Part shown: positions 1 through 6,312 of the stretch, piece after piece
How the letters are laid out: each line of letters begins with the position of its first letter
Numbering within the stretch: the stretch's first letter is position 1
Source: an archaeon
GTDB taxonomy: Archaea; Iainarchaeota; Iainarchaeia; Iainarchaeales; GCA-2688035
Reading direction: 5' to 3'
Length of the DNA: 13,170 bases
Assembly (NCBI GenBank): GCA_030616665.1
Contig: JAUWWX010000009.1
Coordinates: 1-13,170, forward strand
The notes under the pieces: model-generated
Database searches by the model: none
Told to the model about the DNA's origin: nothing
What the model saw: the letters and a program-made list of their open reading frames with translations, nothing else
Position numbers and translations under genes: made by a program

Positions 1-2015
1 AGGAAGAAGAGGAAAAGACGCCGCTTCAAATAAAAATAACGCGGTTGGCGAAAACAATAGCAACAATCGCAGTAGTGGTCTGCGTCCTCATATTTATTCT
101 GGGCCTACTGAGGGGAGCGCCTACAGCAGCAATGCTAGTTGTTGCCCTGGCCCTGGCTGTCGCAGCGGTTCCAGAAGGACTGCCATTAACACTGACCGTT
201 ACCCTGTCACTGGGAATGCACAAAATGGCAAAACACAACGCAGTCATAAGAAGAATGCTTGCAGTTGAAACACTTGGAAGCACCACAGTGATATGCACGG
301 ACAAAACAGGCACGCTGACAAAAAACGAGATGACAGTGGAAAAAATCTTTGTCAACGGCACAGTGATTGACGTCAGCGGTGTTGGATACGAGCCAAAAGG
401 GGAGTTCCTGCTGAATAACGAAAAAATTGACCCAAAAAGAGACAAAACAATGGCCCTAATGCTGAAAACAGGGGCTTTATGCAACAACGCCTTCCTCGAG
501 AAAAAAGAAGGGCAATGGGAAACAATCGGCGATCCAACAGAAGCAGCCCTAGTTGTTTTGGCTGCAAAAGCAGGGGAATGGAAGGATGATTTGGAAGAAA
601 AAAACCAAAGGCTGGAAGAAATAATTTTCACCAGCGAAAGAAAGATGATGAGCTGCGTCAACCAAACAGGAAAAGAAAAAACCGTCTTCGCCAAAGGAGC
701 GCCTGAAACAATCCTGCAAAAATGCGTTTTCATCCAAAAAAACGGAAAAACAGAAAGGCTTTCAAAAAAAGAAATAGAAAAAATCCTGAAAACAAACGAA
801 CGATTTGCAAGCAATGCCCTCAGAGTCCTGGGCTTTGCCTACAAAGAAATTTCGCTCCCATTGACACCAGAAAACATTGAAAAGGACCTTATCTTCCTTG
901 GCCTGGCTGCAATGATTGACCCGCCAAGAAAAGAAGTCAAAGAAGCAATCCAAACATGCAAAAACGCAGGAATAAAGACAGTGATGATAACAGGCGACAA
1001 CCAGCATACGGCAAAAGCAATCGCAAAAGAAATCGGGCTGCTAAACAAAGACAGCCAAAGAATAGTAACAGGAAAAGAATTAGACGAAATGAGTGACAAA
1101 GAATTCGAAAAAATCGTGGAACAAACTACAATCTATGCAAGAACACGCCCAGAACACAAAATGAAAATCATAAAAGCCCTAAAAGCAAAAGGGCATATTG
1201 TTGCAATGACCGGAGACGGAATAAACGATGCCCCTGCAGTAAAAAAAGCAGACATCGGAATAGCAATGGGCATAAAAGGAACAGACGTAACAAAAGAATC
1301 TGCAGACATGATTCTGGCAGACGACAACTTTGCATCAATAGTGGAAGCAGTCAAAGGCGGCAGAACAATCTACGAAAACATAAGAAAATTCACAACCTAC
1401 CTACTCTCAAGAAACTTCACTGAAGTAATACTAATACTTATAGGCATCACCCTATTCAACTTCAATTTCCTGCCACTGCTTGCCCTGCAAATCCTCTTCA
1501 TAAACTCCTTTGACGAAGTAATGCCTGCCCTGGCCTTGGGAGCAGAACCAGCAGAAAAAGGAATAATGCAAAAACCGCCAAGAAAACCAAAGGAAAGATT
1601 CCTAACAAAAGAAAATACAACAATAATATTAAGCATGGTTGCATTCATGGCCCTGGCGGCATTCCTAGTATTCGTTTACGCCAACCCCACAGCAAACATT
1701 GAAAAAGCAAGGACAATGGTCTTCGCGACAATAGTCGGCATGGTGATACTCAACACATTCAACTTCAGGTCACTGGAAGAATCAATAGTCAAAATCGGGT
1801 TCTTCACAAACAAATGGATACTGCCAGCAACAGCCAGCATCGTCGCAACAACAATAATCGTCATGTATGTTCCATTCTTCCAAAAAATTTTCGAGTTAAC
1901 AACCCTAAGCCCATCAGACTGGATAATCTGCCTCTCAGCAGCACTCGCCACATTCGCCTTCATGGAAATACTAAAATTCGCCATAAACAAGAAAAAGCAG
2001 GGCAAAAAGCAGTGA
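1..2015 (+). CDS. P2-type cation-transporting ATPase (Ca2+-ATPase-like), 5' partial
   Basis: This is an ATP-driven cation pump of the P2 (SERCA/PMR-like) class in the cytoplasmic membrane. The frame is open from position 3 and encodes a Glu-rich run then TPLQIKITRLAKTIA, the usual segment before M3. The gene therefore starts left of the window, and the TTG at 45 is internal. Visible in order are M3/M4 with PEGLP (171-185), the phosphorylation motif DKTGT (300-314), N-domain KGAPE (693-707), MITGDN (984-1001), the hinge TGDGINDAP (1209-1235) and C-terminal membrane helices M5-M10. M1, M2 and the actuator domain with TGES lie outside. About 671 of a usual 850-900 residues are present. Ion ligands: Glu of PEGLP, Asn and Glu in M5 (1413-1424), but an unusual M6 (Asn-Ser-Phe-Asp-Glu, 1503-1517). 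Codon use is A-rich (13 of 21 Arg codons are AGA; Lys mainly AAA), unlike the downstream genes. The class is certain; calcium as substrate is inferred. Confidence 0.93.
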   Translation, partial: EEEEKTPLQIKITRLAKTIATIAVVVCVLIFILGLLRGAPTAAMLVVALALAVAAVPEGLPLTLTVTLSLGMHKMAKHNAVIRRMLAVETLGSTTVICTDKTGTLTKNEMTVEKIFVNGTVIDVSGVGYEPKGEFLLNNEKIDPKRDKTMALMLKTGALCNNAFLEKKEGQWETIGDPTEAALVVLAAKAGEWKDDLEEKNQRLEEIIFTSERKMMSCVNQTGKEKTVFAKGAPETILQKCVFIQKNGKTERLSKKEIEKILKTNERFASNALRVLGFAYKEISLPLTPENIEKDLIFLGLAAMIDPPRKEVKEAIQTCKNAGIKTVMITGDNQHTAKAIAKEIGLLNKDSQRIVTGKELDEMSDKEFEKIVEQTTIYARTRPEHKMKIIKALKAKGHIVAMTGDGINDAPAVKKADIGIAMGIKGTDVTKESADMILADDNFASIVEAVKGGRTIYENIRKFTTYLLSRNFTEVILILIGITLFNFNFLPLLALQILFINSFDEVMPALALGAEPAEKGIMQKPPRKPKERFLTKENTTIILSMVAFMALAAFLVFVYANPTANIEKARTMVFATIVGMVILNTFNFRSLEESIVKIGFFTNKWILPATASIVATTIIVMYVPFFQKIFELTTLSPSDWIICLSAALATFAFMEILKFAINKKKQGKKQ

Positions 2016-2077
2016 AAAGAAAGCAAATTCTGCTAGCAGCTGTTGTTCCACAAAAACCCTGTGAATTTCCAGGATAA

Positions 2078-2087
2078 GTTTTTAAAC
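2078..2087 (+). promoter_or_regulatory. TATA box of pyrG
   Basis: GTTTTTAAAC sits about 35 bases upstream of the pyrG ATG. With the usual archaeal spacing of about 26 bases from the box centre, transcription would begin near 2107-2110, giving a leader of roughly 10 bases. This supports the ATG at 2118 and hence the N-terminal extension of the protein. The placement is inferred from position and composition only. Confidence 0.5.
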
Positions 2088-2117
2088 TTCAGTACCCTAA
2101 TGTCTTAGGTTGGGAGA

Positions 2118-3821
2118 ATGAAGGGTCAGGACATTTTGAGCGAGATTGCCTCTACCTCAAGCGGCGAATTCTACACCCCACTACCAAGAGGTTATAAGCC
2201 AGGCAAAACCAAGTATGTTGTTGTAACTGGCTCGGTTATTAGCGGCGTTGGCAAGGGTACAATCTCAAGCAGCCTGAGCAAGCTTTTGCAGGACAGGGGC
2301 ATGAAAGTTGAGCCAATAAAGCTCGAAGCCTATTTGAATGTTGATTCTGGAACATTGAACCCGTTCAGGCACGGGGAAGTATTTGTCTTGGAGGACGGTA
2401 GTGAGACAGACCTTGATTTAGGAACCTACGAGAGGGCCTTGGACAAGAATCTGAGGGGCGAAAACTTTGTCACCAGTGGGAAAATCTACCAGAGGATAAT
2501 TGAGAAGGAGAGGGCAGGAAAGTATTTGGGGAGAGATGTGCAGTTCATTCCGCACGTGACAGGAGAAATCAAGCTTGAGCTGCGCAATCTTGCCATGAAG
2601 ACAAAGGCTGACGTGATAGTGATTGAGATTGGCGGAACTGTGGGAGACTATGAGAACATGTTTGCCTTGGAGGCACTGAGGGAATTGAGGTATGAGGAAG
2701 GCAGTGAAAACGTTTGCTTTATCAACATTACTTACATCCTCGAACCAAATAGTCTGGGCGAGCAGAAAAGCAAGGCTGCCCAGCTCGGCATAAAAAGGCT
2801 GCTGGCAATGGGAATCCAGCCTGGCGTGATTGTGTGCAGGAGCCAGACCAAGCTAAAGGAGAGCATAAGGGAAAAAATGTCTTTGTATTTGAACATAGCA
2901 AGGGAAAACGTTTTCGGCGTGCACGACGTGAGCAACATCTATGGCTTGCCCTTGGTGCTGAGGAAAAAGGGCTTTGATGAAGCGATTTTGCATGAGTTAG
3001 GCATTGAAAAGCGCTTTAAGACAAACGGCAACAAGGAATTGAGGGCTTGGAGCAAGAAGACAAGCGTTCAGGGAAGGGCAACCGCTGTTACAATTGGCAT
3101 TGCAGGCAAGTACACTGGAACAGCAGATACATACATCAGCATTCTTAAAGCGTTGGAGCACTGTAGTTTCAAACTGAACAGGCCTGTGAACGTAAAATGG
3201 ATTGAGACAACAGGCCTTGAGAAGAAAAGGAAGAAACTGAAGGAATCAATGAAGGGCATTGAGGGCGTAATCGTTCCAGGGGGCTTTGGAGTTAGGGGCA
3301 TTGAGGGAAAGATTGCTGTTGCACGCTATTGCAGGGAAAAGAATTTGCCATACCTTGGCTTGTGCCTTGGCTTCCAGATTGCATTGATTGAGTTTGCAAG
3401 AAACGTTTTGCACTTGAAGGGAGCAAACTCAACAGAGTTTGAGCCAAAGACAAAGCACCCCGTGGTTTGCCTTCTCCCAGAGCAGAGGAAGATTGAAGGC
3501 CTTGGAGGCAGCATGAGGCTTGGAGGCAGGGACGTTGAATTGAAGAAAGGCACTATTGCCTCAAAACTGCATGGCAACGCAAAAAAGATTAGAAGGCGCT
3601 TCAGGCACCGCTTTGAATGCAACCCTGAATACATCCAGGCCTTTGAGGAAAAAGGGATTGTGTTCTCGGGAAAAGCGCCCAAGGTGCCAATAATGCAGAT
3701 TCTTGAATTGCCAAAGCACAGGTTTATGATGGCAATGCAGTACCACCCTGAATTCACCAGCAGGCCCTTGCGCGCAGACGAGCTTTTCCTCGAGTTTGTG
3801 AGAAAGGCTGTAGGGAAGTAG
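2118..3821 (+). CDS. pyrG: CTP synthase, divergent form with N-terminal extension
   Basis: CTP synthase aminates UTP to CTP with ATP and glutamine-derived ammonia, in pyrimidine nucleotide synthesis in the cytosol. The synthetase half (about residues 31-300) shows the GVGKG loop (43-47), YLNVDSGT, HGEVFV, ETDLDLG with metal ligand D100, and IGGTVGDYE with E179. The C-terminal class-I glutamine amidotransferase half (about 320-565) has PGGFG, nucleophile C416 in CLGFQ, and H543/E545 in HPEFTS, so the triad is intact. The length, 567 residues, slightly exceeds the usual 530-550. About 30 extra residues precede TKYVVVTG. Several usually strict motifs are changed: KxDPY reads KLEAY (68-72), the LGHYER motif has Thr for His (103), and the UTP-contacting KTKPTQ loop reads KSKAAQ (217-222). 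The start is supported by an upstream TATA box and a GGGAG next to ATG. The stop lies 4 bases from that of the convergent Trm112-like gene. The family is certain; the effect of the changes is unknown. Confidence 0.93.
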   Translation: MKGQDILSEIASTSSGEFYTPLPRGYKPGKTKYVVVTGSVISGVGKGTISSSLSKLLQDRGMKVEPIKLEAYLNVDSGTLNPFRHGEVFVLEDGSETDLDLGTYERALDKNLRGENFVTSGKIYQRIIEKERAGKYLGRDVQFIPHVTGEIKLELRNLAMKTKADVIVIEIGGTVGDYENMFALEALRELRYEEGSENVCFINITYILEPNSLGEQKSKAAQLGIKRLLAMGIQPGVIVCRSQTKLKESIREKMSLYLNIARENVFGVHDVSNIYGLPLVLRKKGFDEAILHELGIEKRFKTNGNKELRAWSKKTSVQGRATAVTIGIAGKYTGTADTYISILKALEHCSFKLNRPVNVKWIETTGLEKKRKKLKESMKGIEGVIVPGGFGVRGIEGKIAVARYCREKNLPYLGLCLGFQIALIEFARNVLHLKGANSTEFEPKTKHPVVCLLPEQRKIEGLGGSMRLGGRDVELKKGTIASKLHGNAKKIRRRFRHRFECNPEYIQAFEEKGIVFSGKAPKVPIMQILELPKHRFMMAMQYHPEFTSRPLRADELFLEFVRKAVGK

Positions 3822-3825
3822 TTTC

Positions 3826-4002
3826 TCACTTCATCTTTTCCGCTTCTTCCACCAGCATTATTGGAATGCCCTCTTCTATTCTGTAAGCAAGCCTGCATTT
3901 ATTGCAAGAAAGCCTTGACCTGGCCTTCTCGTAGCGCAAATTGCCCTTGCATTGTGGGCAGGCCAAAACGTCAAGAAGCCTTTTGTCCAATTCCTTTGGC
4001 AT
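3826..4002 (-). CDS. Trm112-like zinc-ribbon protein
   Basis: This 58-residue protein belongs to the Trm112p-like family (UPF0434/YcaR-type fold). Two CxxC pairs, C15/C18 (ACPQCKG) and C33/C36 (SCNKC), would bind zinc, and the C-terminal EEGIPIML motif is typical. In archaea and eukaryotes Trm112 is a small obligate partner that activates SAM-dependent methyltransferases acting on tRNA, rRNA and release factors; bacterial relatives have less clear roles. I chose ATG at 4002 rather than ATG at 4077. It begins right before the conserved MPKELDKRLLDVLACP, has an AAGGT ribosome site six bases upstream (4009-4013), and a TATA-like box lies inside the longer reading frame. It is convergent with pyrG and divergent from the TraB gene. 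The usual Pro in the YPI motif is Arg (YRI). The family call is strong; the methyltransferase partner is not in the window. Confidence 0.85.
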   Translation of the reverse strand: MPKELDKRLLDVLACPQCKGNLRYEKARSRLSCNKCRLAYRIEEGIPIMLVEEAEKMK

Positions 4003-4030
4003 GTCAAAACCTTTGAAAGTGATAGGTTGC

Positions 4031-4067
4031 AAAAGCATTTTAAGTGAATTGCTTGAAAAAGCATTTT
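4031..4067. repeat. Direct repeat AAAAGCATTTT, two copies
   Basis: AAAAGCATTTT occurs at 4031-4041 and again at 4057-4067, 26 bases apart start to start, in the divergent intergenic region between the Trm112-like gene and the TraB gene. The core AAAWGCWTTT is nearly palindromic and resembles the inverted repeat between metK and the HTH-CBS gene. It may be an operator or simply AT-rich promoter sequence. Confidence 0.5.
4037..4044 (-). promoter_or_regulatory. TATA-like box of the Trm112-like gene
   Basis: On the minus strand CTTAAAAT is centred about 38 bases upstream of the ATG at 4002, predicting a leader of about 12 bases that contains the AAGGT site. It overlaps one copy of the 11-base direct repeat AAAAGCATTTT found twice in this intergenic region. 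Confidence 0.45.
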
Positions 4068-4086
4068 CCCTAACCAAACCAATTTC

Positions 4087-4094
4087 TAATTAAA
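4087..4094 (+). promoter_or_regulatory. TATA-like box of the TraB gene
   Basis: TAATTAAA lies about 33 bases before the GTG start at 4124, which would give a near-leaderless transcript starting around 4117. An AGGTAGTGA stretch (4112-4120) may act as a ribosome site if transcription begins slightly earlier. The assignment rests on position and composition only. Confidence 0.35.
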
Positions 4095-4123
4095 CCTTTT
4101 TGTTTTCCTTTAGGTAGTGATTC

Positions 4124-5278
4124 GTGGTGCTTGTTGAAAAAATCAAAAGTGGAGAAAAGCGGATTGTCCTTGTTGGAACCACCCACGTAAGCAAGGAAAG
4201 CGTTGAGCTTGTAAGGCAGACCATTGAAAGGGAAAAGCCTGATATGCTTGGCGTTGAACTTGACTTCCAGAGGCTGCAGCAGCTGAGGCAGGACAAAAAA
4301 TGGCAGCAAATGGACCTGGGGCAGGTGATTAGGGAGGGGAAAACCCACCTCTGTCTCTTAAACGTGCTGCTTGCAAATTTGCAGAGGCAGATTGGCGATG
4401 ATTTGGGCGTTAAACCAGGCAGCGAAATGCTTTTGGCAGTCAAGATTGCAGCAGAGAAGAAGCTGCCAATTGCATTGCTTGACAGGGACGTGGCAATCAC
4501 GCTGCGAAGGGCATTGAACAGGATGAGCCTTGTGGAAAAGGCAAGGCTTGGCTACAGCATTCTGGGCGGGTTAATGGGCTTTGGCCAAAAGCTTGATGAG
4601 AAGACAGTTGAGCAGTTTAAGGAAAAGGACGTGTTGAATGCATTGATGCAGCAGCTTTCAAAGCAGCTTCCCTCTGTTAAGCAGGTGTTGGTTGACGAAA
4701 GGGATGTGTTCATCGCAACCAGGATTCTGCAAACTAAGGCAAAGAAAATCGTTGCCGTTGTTGGTGTGGGCCACTTGGATGGAATAAAAAAATACTTGGA
4801 CAGGCCACGCAACATAGGGCCTTTGATGAAGGTTGAAAAAAAGAAAAGCCTGCTCTCTTACCTCAAATACCTTATTCCACTCGCCTTCGCATTGCTTATT
4901 GGCTATGGCTTTTATACTAAAGGCAGCGCAATTGCCTTCAACCTTTTACTGTTCTGGTTCATAATCAACGGCGTTTTGTCAGCATTGGGAGCTGCCCTGG
5001 CAAGGGCTCACCCCCTGTCAATTCTTGCAGCTTTCTTGGCTGCACCGTTCACCTCCCTGCATCCAGCACTCGCTGCAGGGTGGTTCGCCGGCCTGGTTGA
5101 ATTGAGGATGCGACCACCAAAAGTTGCTGACTTTGAGCAATTGCCCAAAATGCAGAGCATTACCGGGATGGCTTCAAACAGGGTCACAAGAATCCTGATT
5201 GTAACGGCTTTCGCAAACATTGGAAGCGTAATCGGCACACTGATTGCACTGCCGTACATTGCAAGCCTCTTGCTCTGA
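4124..5278 (+). CDS. TraB-family membrane-anchored protein
   Basis: This is a 384-residue TraB/PrgY family protein (the TraB-GumN-Tiki superfamily, some members of which are metal-dependent proteases). The N-terminal domain (about residues 10-230) carries the two family GxxH motifs, GTTH (18-21) and GVGH (214-217), with conserved Glu in GVELD (45), an LLDRD motif (119-123) and ERD (192-194). The C-terminal third contains about four membrane segments (roughly 247-263, 268-292, 298-325 and 356-383), the layout of the archaeal branch of the family. With no N-terminal signal sequence, the catalytic-like domain probably faces the cytosol. The biological role in archaea is unknown. Two adjacent GTG codons (4124 and 4127) are equally possible starts. 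The gene is divergent from the Trm112-like gene and convergent with the tRNA-binding gene, leaving four bases between stops. The family is certain; protease activity is inferred only from the superfamily. Confidence 0.9.
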   Translation: MVLVEKIKSGEKRIVLVGTTHVSKESVELVRQTIEREKPDMLGVELDFQRLQQLRQDKKWQQMDLGQVIREGKTHLCLLNVLLANLQRQIGDDLGVKPGSEMLLAVKIAAEKKLPIALLDRDVAITLRRALNRMSLVEKARLGYSILGGLMGFGQKLDEKTVEQFKEKDVLNALMQQLSKQLPSVKQVLVDERDVFIATRILQTKAKKIVAVVGVGHLDGIKKYLDRPRNIGPLMKVEKKKSLLSYLKYLIPLAFALLIGYGFYTKGSAIAFNLLLFWFIINGVLSALGAALARAHPLSILAAFLAAPFTSLHPALAAGWFAGLVELRMRPPKVADFEQLPKMQSITGMASNRVTRILIVTAFANIGSVIGTLIALPYIASLLL

Positions 5279-5282
5279 GATT

Positions 5283-5606
5283 TTACTCAACCAATGTTCC
5301 TGGCTCAACAGCTTCATCAATCGTGACAAGCTTGTACCTTCCGTCCTTGCCCTTGGCTGCCAATAGCATTGCCTGGCTTTCAATGCCGGCAATCCTGGCC
5401 GGTTCAAGGTTTGCTACAACAATAATGCTTTGTCCTTCGAGTTCCTCTTTGGTGTACTCTTGCCTCAGGCCTGCAACAATCTGCCGCTTTTCCTGGCCCA
5501 GGTCAATCTGTATCTTGTACAGCCTGTCCTTGCCCTCAAGGTCCTCAACTGCTGCAATCTTTGCAACCTTTAATTCTGCTTTCTGCCAGTCCTGAAACGA
5601 AATCAT
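5283..5606 (-). CDS. tRNA-binding OB-fold protein (MetRS-beta-like)
   Basis: This 107-residue protein matches the tRNA-binding domain found at the C-terminus of bacterial methionyl-tRNA synthetase (MetG), in Trbp111 and in Arc1p/EMAP II. Characteristic segments are ELKVAKI (11-17), KDRLYKIQIDLG (26-37), RQIVAGL (41-47) and VVANLEPARIAGIES (63-77), followed by MLLAA. As a free protein it probably dimerizes and binds the tRNA elbow, either as a detached beta subunit of methionyl-tRNA synthetase or as a general tRNA chaperone. The catalytic MetRS is not in this window. A strong GAGGTGA site sits about six bases before the ATG and overlaps the stop of the upstream PHP gene, 11 bases away, so the two are very likely co-transcribed and translationally coupled. 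Domain call is firm; partner assignment is inferred. Confidence 0.9.
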   Translation of the reverse strand: MISFQDWQKAELKVAKIAAVEDLEGKDRLYKIQIDLGQEKRQIVAGLRQEYTKEELEGQSIIVVANLEPARIAGIESQAMLLAAKGKDGRYKLVTIDEAVEPGTLVE

Positions 5607-5611
5607 TTTTT

Positions 5612-5619
5612 CTCACCTC
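5612..5619 (-). promoter_or_regulatory. Shine-Dalgarno site overlapping a stop codon
   Basis: On the minus strand TGAGGTGAG starts with the TGA stop of the PHP gene (5618-5620) and forms a strong ribosome site for the tRNA-binding gene starting at 5606. The overlap points to translational coupling and fixes the downstream start. Confidence 0.75.
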
Positions 5620-6283
5620 ACTTTTTCAAACCAATTTTTGCCATTGTTGAATAGCTGTGAACAAAAAGGCTTGACCTGTGGCAATGCAAACGGGTTCTGC
5701 CTGCAAGAATTTCTTGCTTTGCCGCATCAAGGTTTTTGGCTTTTACCTCAGTAAGCGAGTTTCCCAACTCGTTGAGGGTGTGCGCATCTGAACTACAAAC
5801 CATTGGCATCCTTTTTTCCTTTGCGAACCTCTTTGCCCTTGCATTGAACTTTTTCACAATGGTCCTGCTGTTGAAAACCTCTATTGCGTCAAAGTGTTTG
5901 AGCAGCTTGGGCAATTCGTCAAAGCCCCTCAAAAAGGGGCTTCTTATAAGGTCAAACGGGTGTGCAGCCGCAACTATGCCGCCTTGCCTATGTGTTTGCG
6001 AAACCACTTCAAAGAAATCGTTGTCCACAATTGGCTCTTTGAGGAAAAGGCTGAGGGTTTCCCCCAACAATTTCTTTCCCCTGAAAACCTTTATCTCTGT
6101 GCCCAAAATAACGGGCACGTTGAATTTTTTGCCAAGATTCAGGAATTCCTTCCAAGAATCACAGTTGTTGTGCTCTGTTATAGCAAAACCAAAGCCCTTT
6201 TCTGCTGCCTTTCTCACTAGGTCAGCCGGCTTTGTTACACTATCCTCGCTGTAGCAGCTGTGCACATGCAGGTCAAGCAGCAT
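5618..6283 (-). CDS. PHP-domain metal-dependent phosphoesterase
   Basis: This is a 221-residue stand-alone PHP-fold protein, a family of trinuclear metal phosphoesterases that includes histidinol phosphatase, YciV/RNase AM (nucleotide 3',5'-bisphosphate or RNA 5'-end hydrolysis) and DNA polymerase X/III proofreading domains. Ligand motifs are all present: HVH (H6, H8), the YSEDS motif (11-15), TEHN (H38), GTEI (E63), AAHP (H108) and SSDAH (D166, H168). No other domain is attached, and there is no signal peptide or membrane helix, so it should be a soluble cytosolic enzyme. A TATA-like box (6305-6312) sits about 26 bases before the ATG, implying an almost leaderless transcript. It lies 24 bases behind the YbaK-like gene and 11 bases ahead of the tRNA-binding gene. 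The substrate is unknown; a nucleic-acid or nucleotide monoester is a reasonable guess given the neighbours. Confidence 0.88.
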   Translation of the reverse strand: MLLDLHVHSCYSEDSVTKPADLVRKAAEKGFGFAITEHNNCDSWKEFLNLGKKFNVPVILGTEIKVFRGKKLLGETLSLFLKEPIVDNDFFEVVSQTHRQGGIVAAAHPFDLIRSPFLRGFDELPKLLKHFDAIEVFNSRTIVKKFNARAKRFAKEKRMPMVCSSDAHTLNELGNSLTEVKAKNLDAAKQEILAGRTRLHCHRSSLFVHSYSTMAKIGLKK

Positions 6284-6304
6284 GGTAAAGAAATAGGTTA
6301 ATTT

Positions 6305-6312
6305 GTTTTAAA
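6305..6312 (-). promoter_or_regulatory. TATA-like box of the PHP gene
   Basis: TTTAAAAC on the minus strand overlaps the stop of the upstream YbaK-like gene and is centred about 26 bases before the PHP start, so a transcript from it would be leaderless. The gene may also be read from the YbaK-like promoter. Confidence 0.4.

Noticed and set aside
45..47. TTG as the start of the cation ATPase
   Set aside because: The same frame is open to the left edge and encodes the conserved TPLQ segment that precedes M3, so the codon is an internal Leu and the gene is cut by the window.
26..814. 262-codon minus-strand reading frame opposite the ATPase
   Set aside because: It has a low-complexity Ser/Phe-rich product without recognisable motifs and mirrors the codon bias of the true gene on the other strand.
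2030..2039. CTGCTAGCAG palindrome downstream of the ATPase
   Set aside because: A 10-base palindrome with no T-run after it and no second copy is weak evidence for a terminator or operator.
3326..3898. 190-codon minus-strand frame opposite pyrG
   Set aside because: It overlaps the well-conserved amidotransferase half of pyrG and has no family features; the real minus-strand gene here starts at 4002 in a different frame.
4003..4077. Longer start (ATG at 4077) for the Trm112-like protein
   Set aside because: The extra 25 residues are not family-like, and a TATA-like box and ribosome site lie between the two ATGs.
5736..6254. 172-codon plus-strand frame opposite the PHP gene
   Set aside because: The minus strand encodes every PHP metal-ligand motif; the plus-strand product shows none and lacks a promoter or ribosome site.
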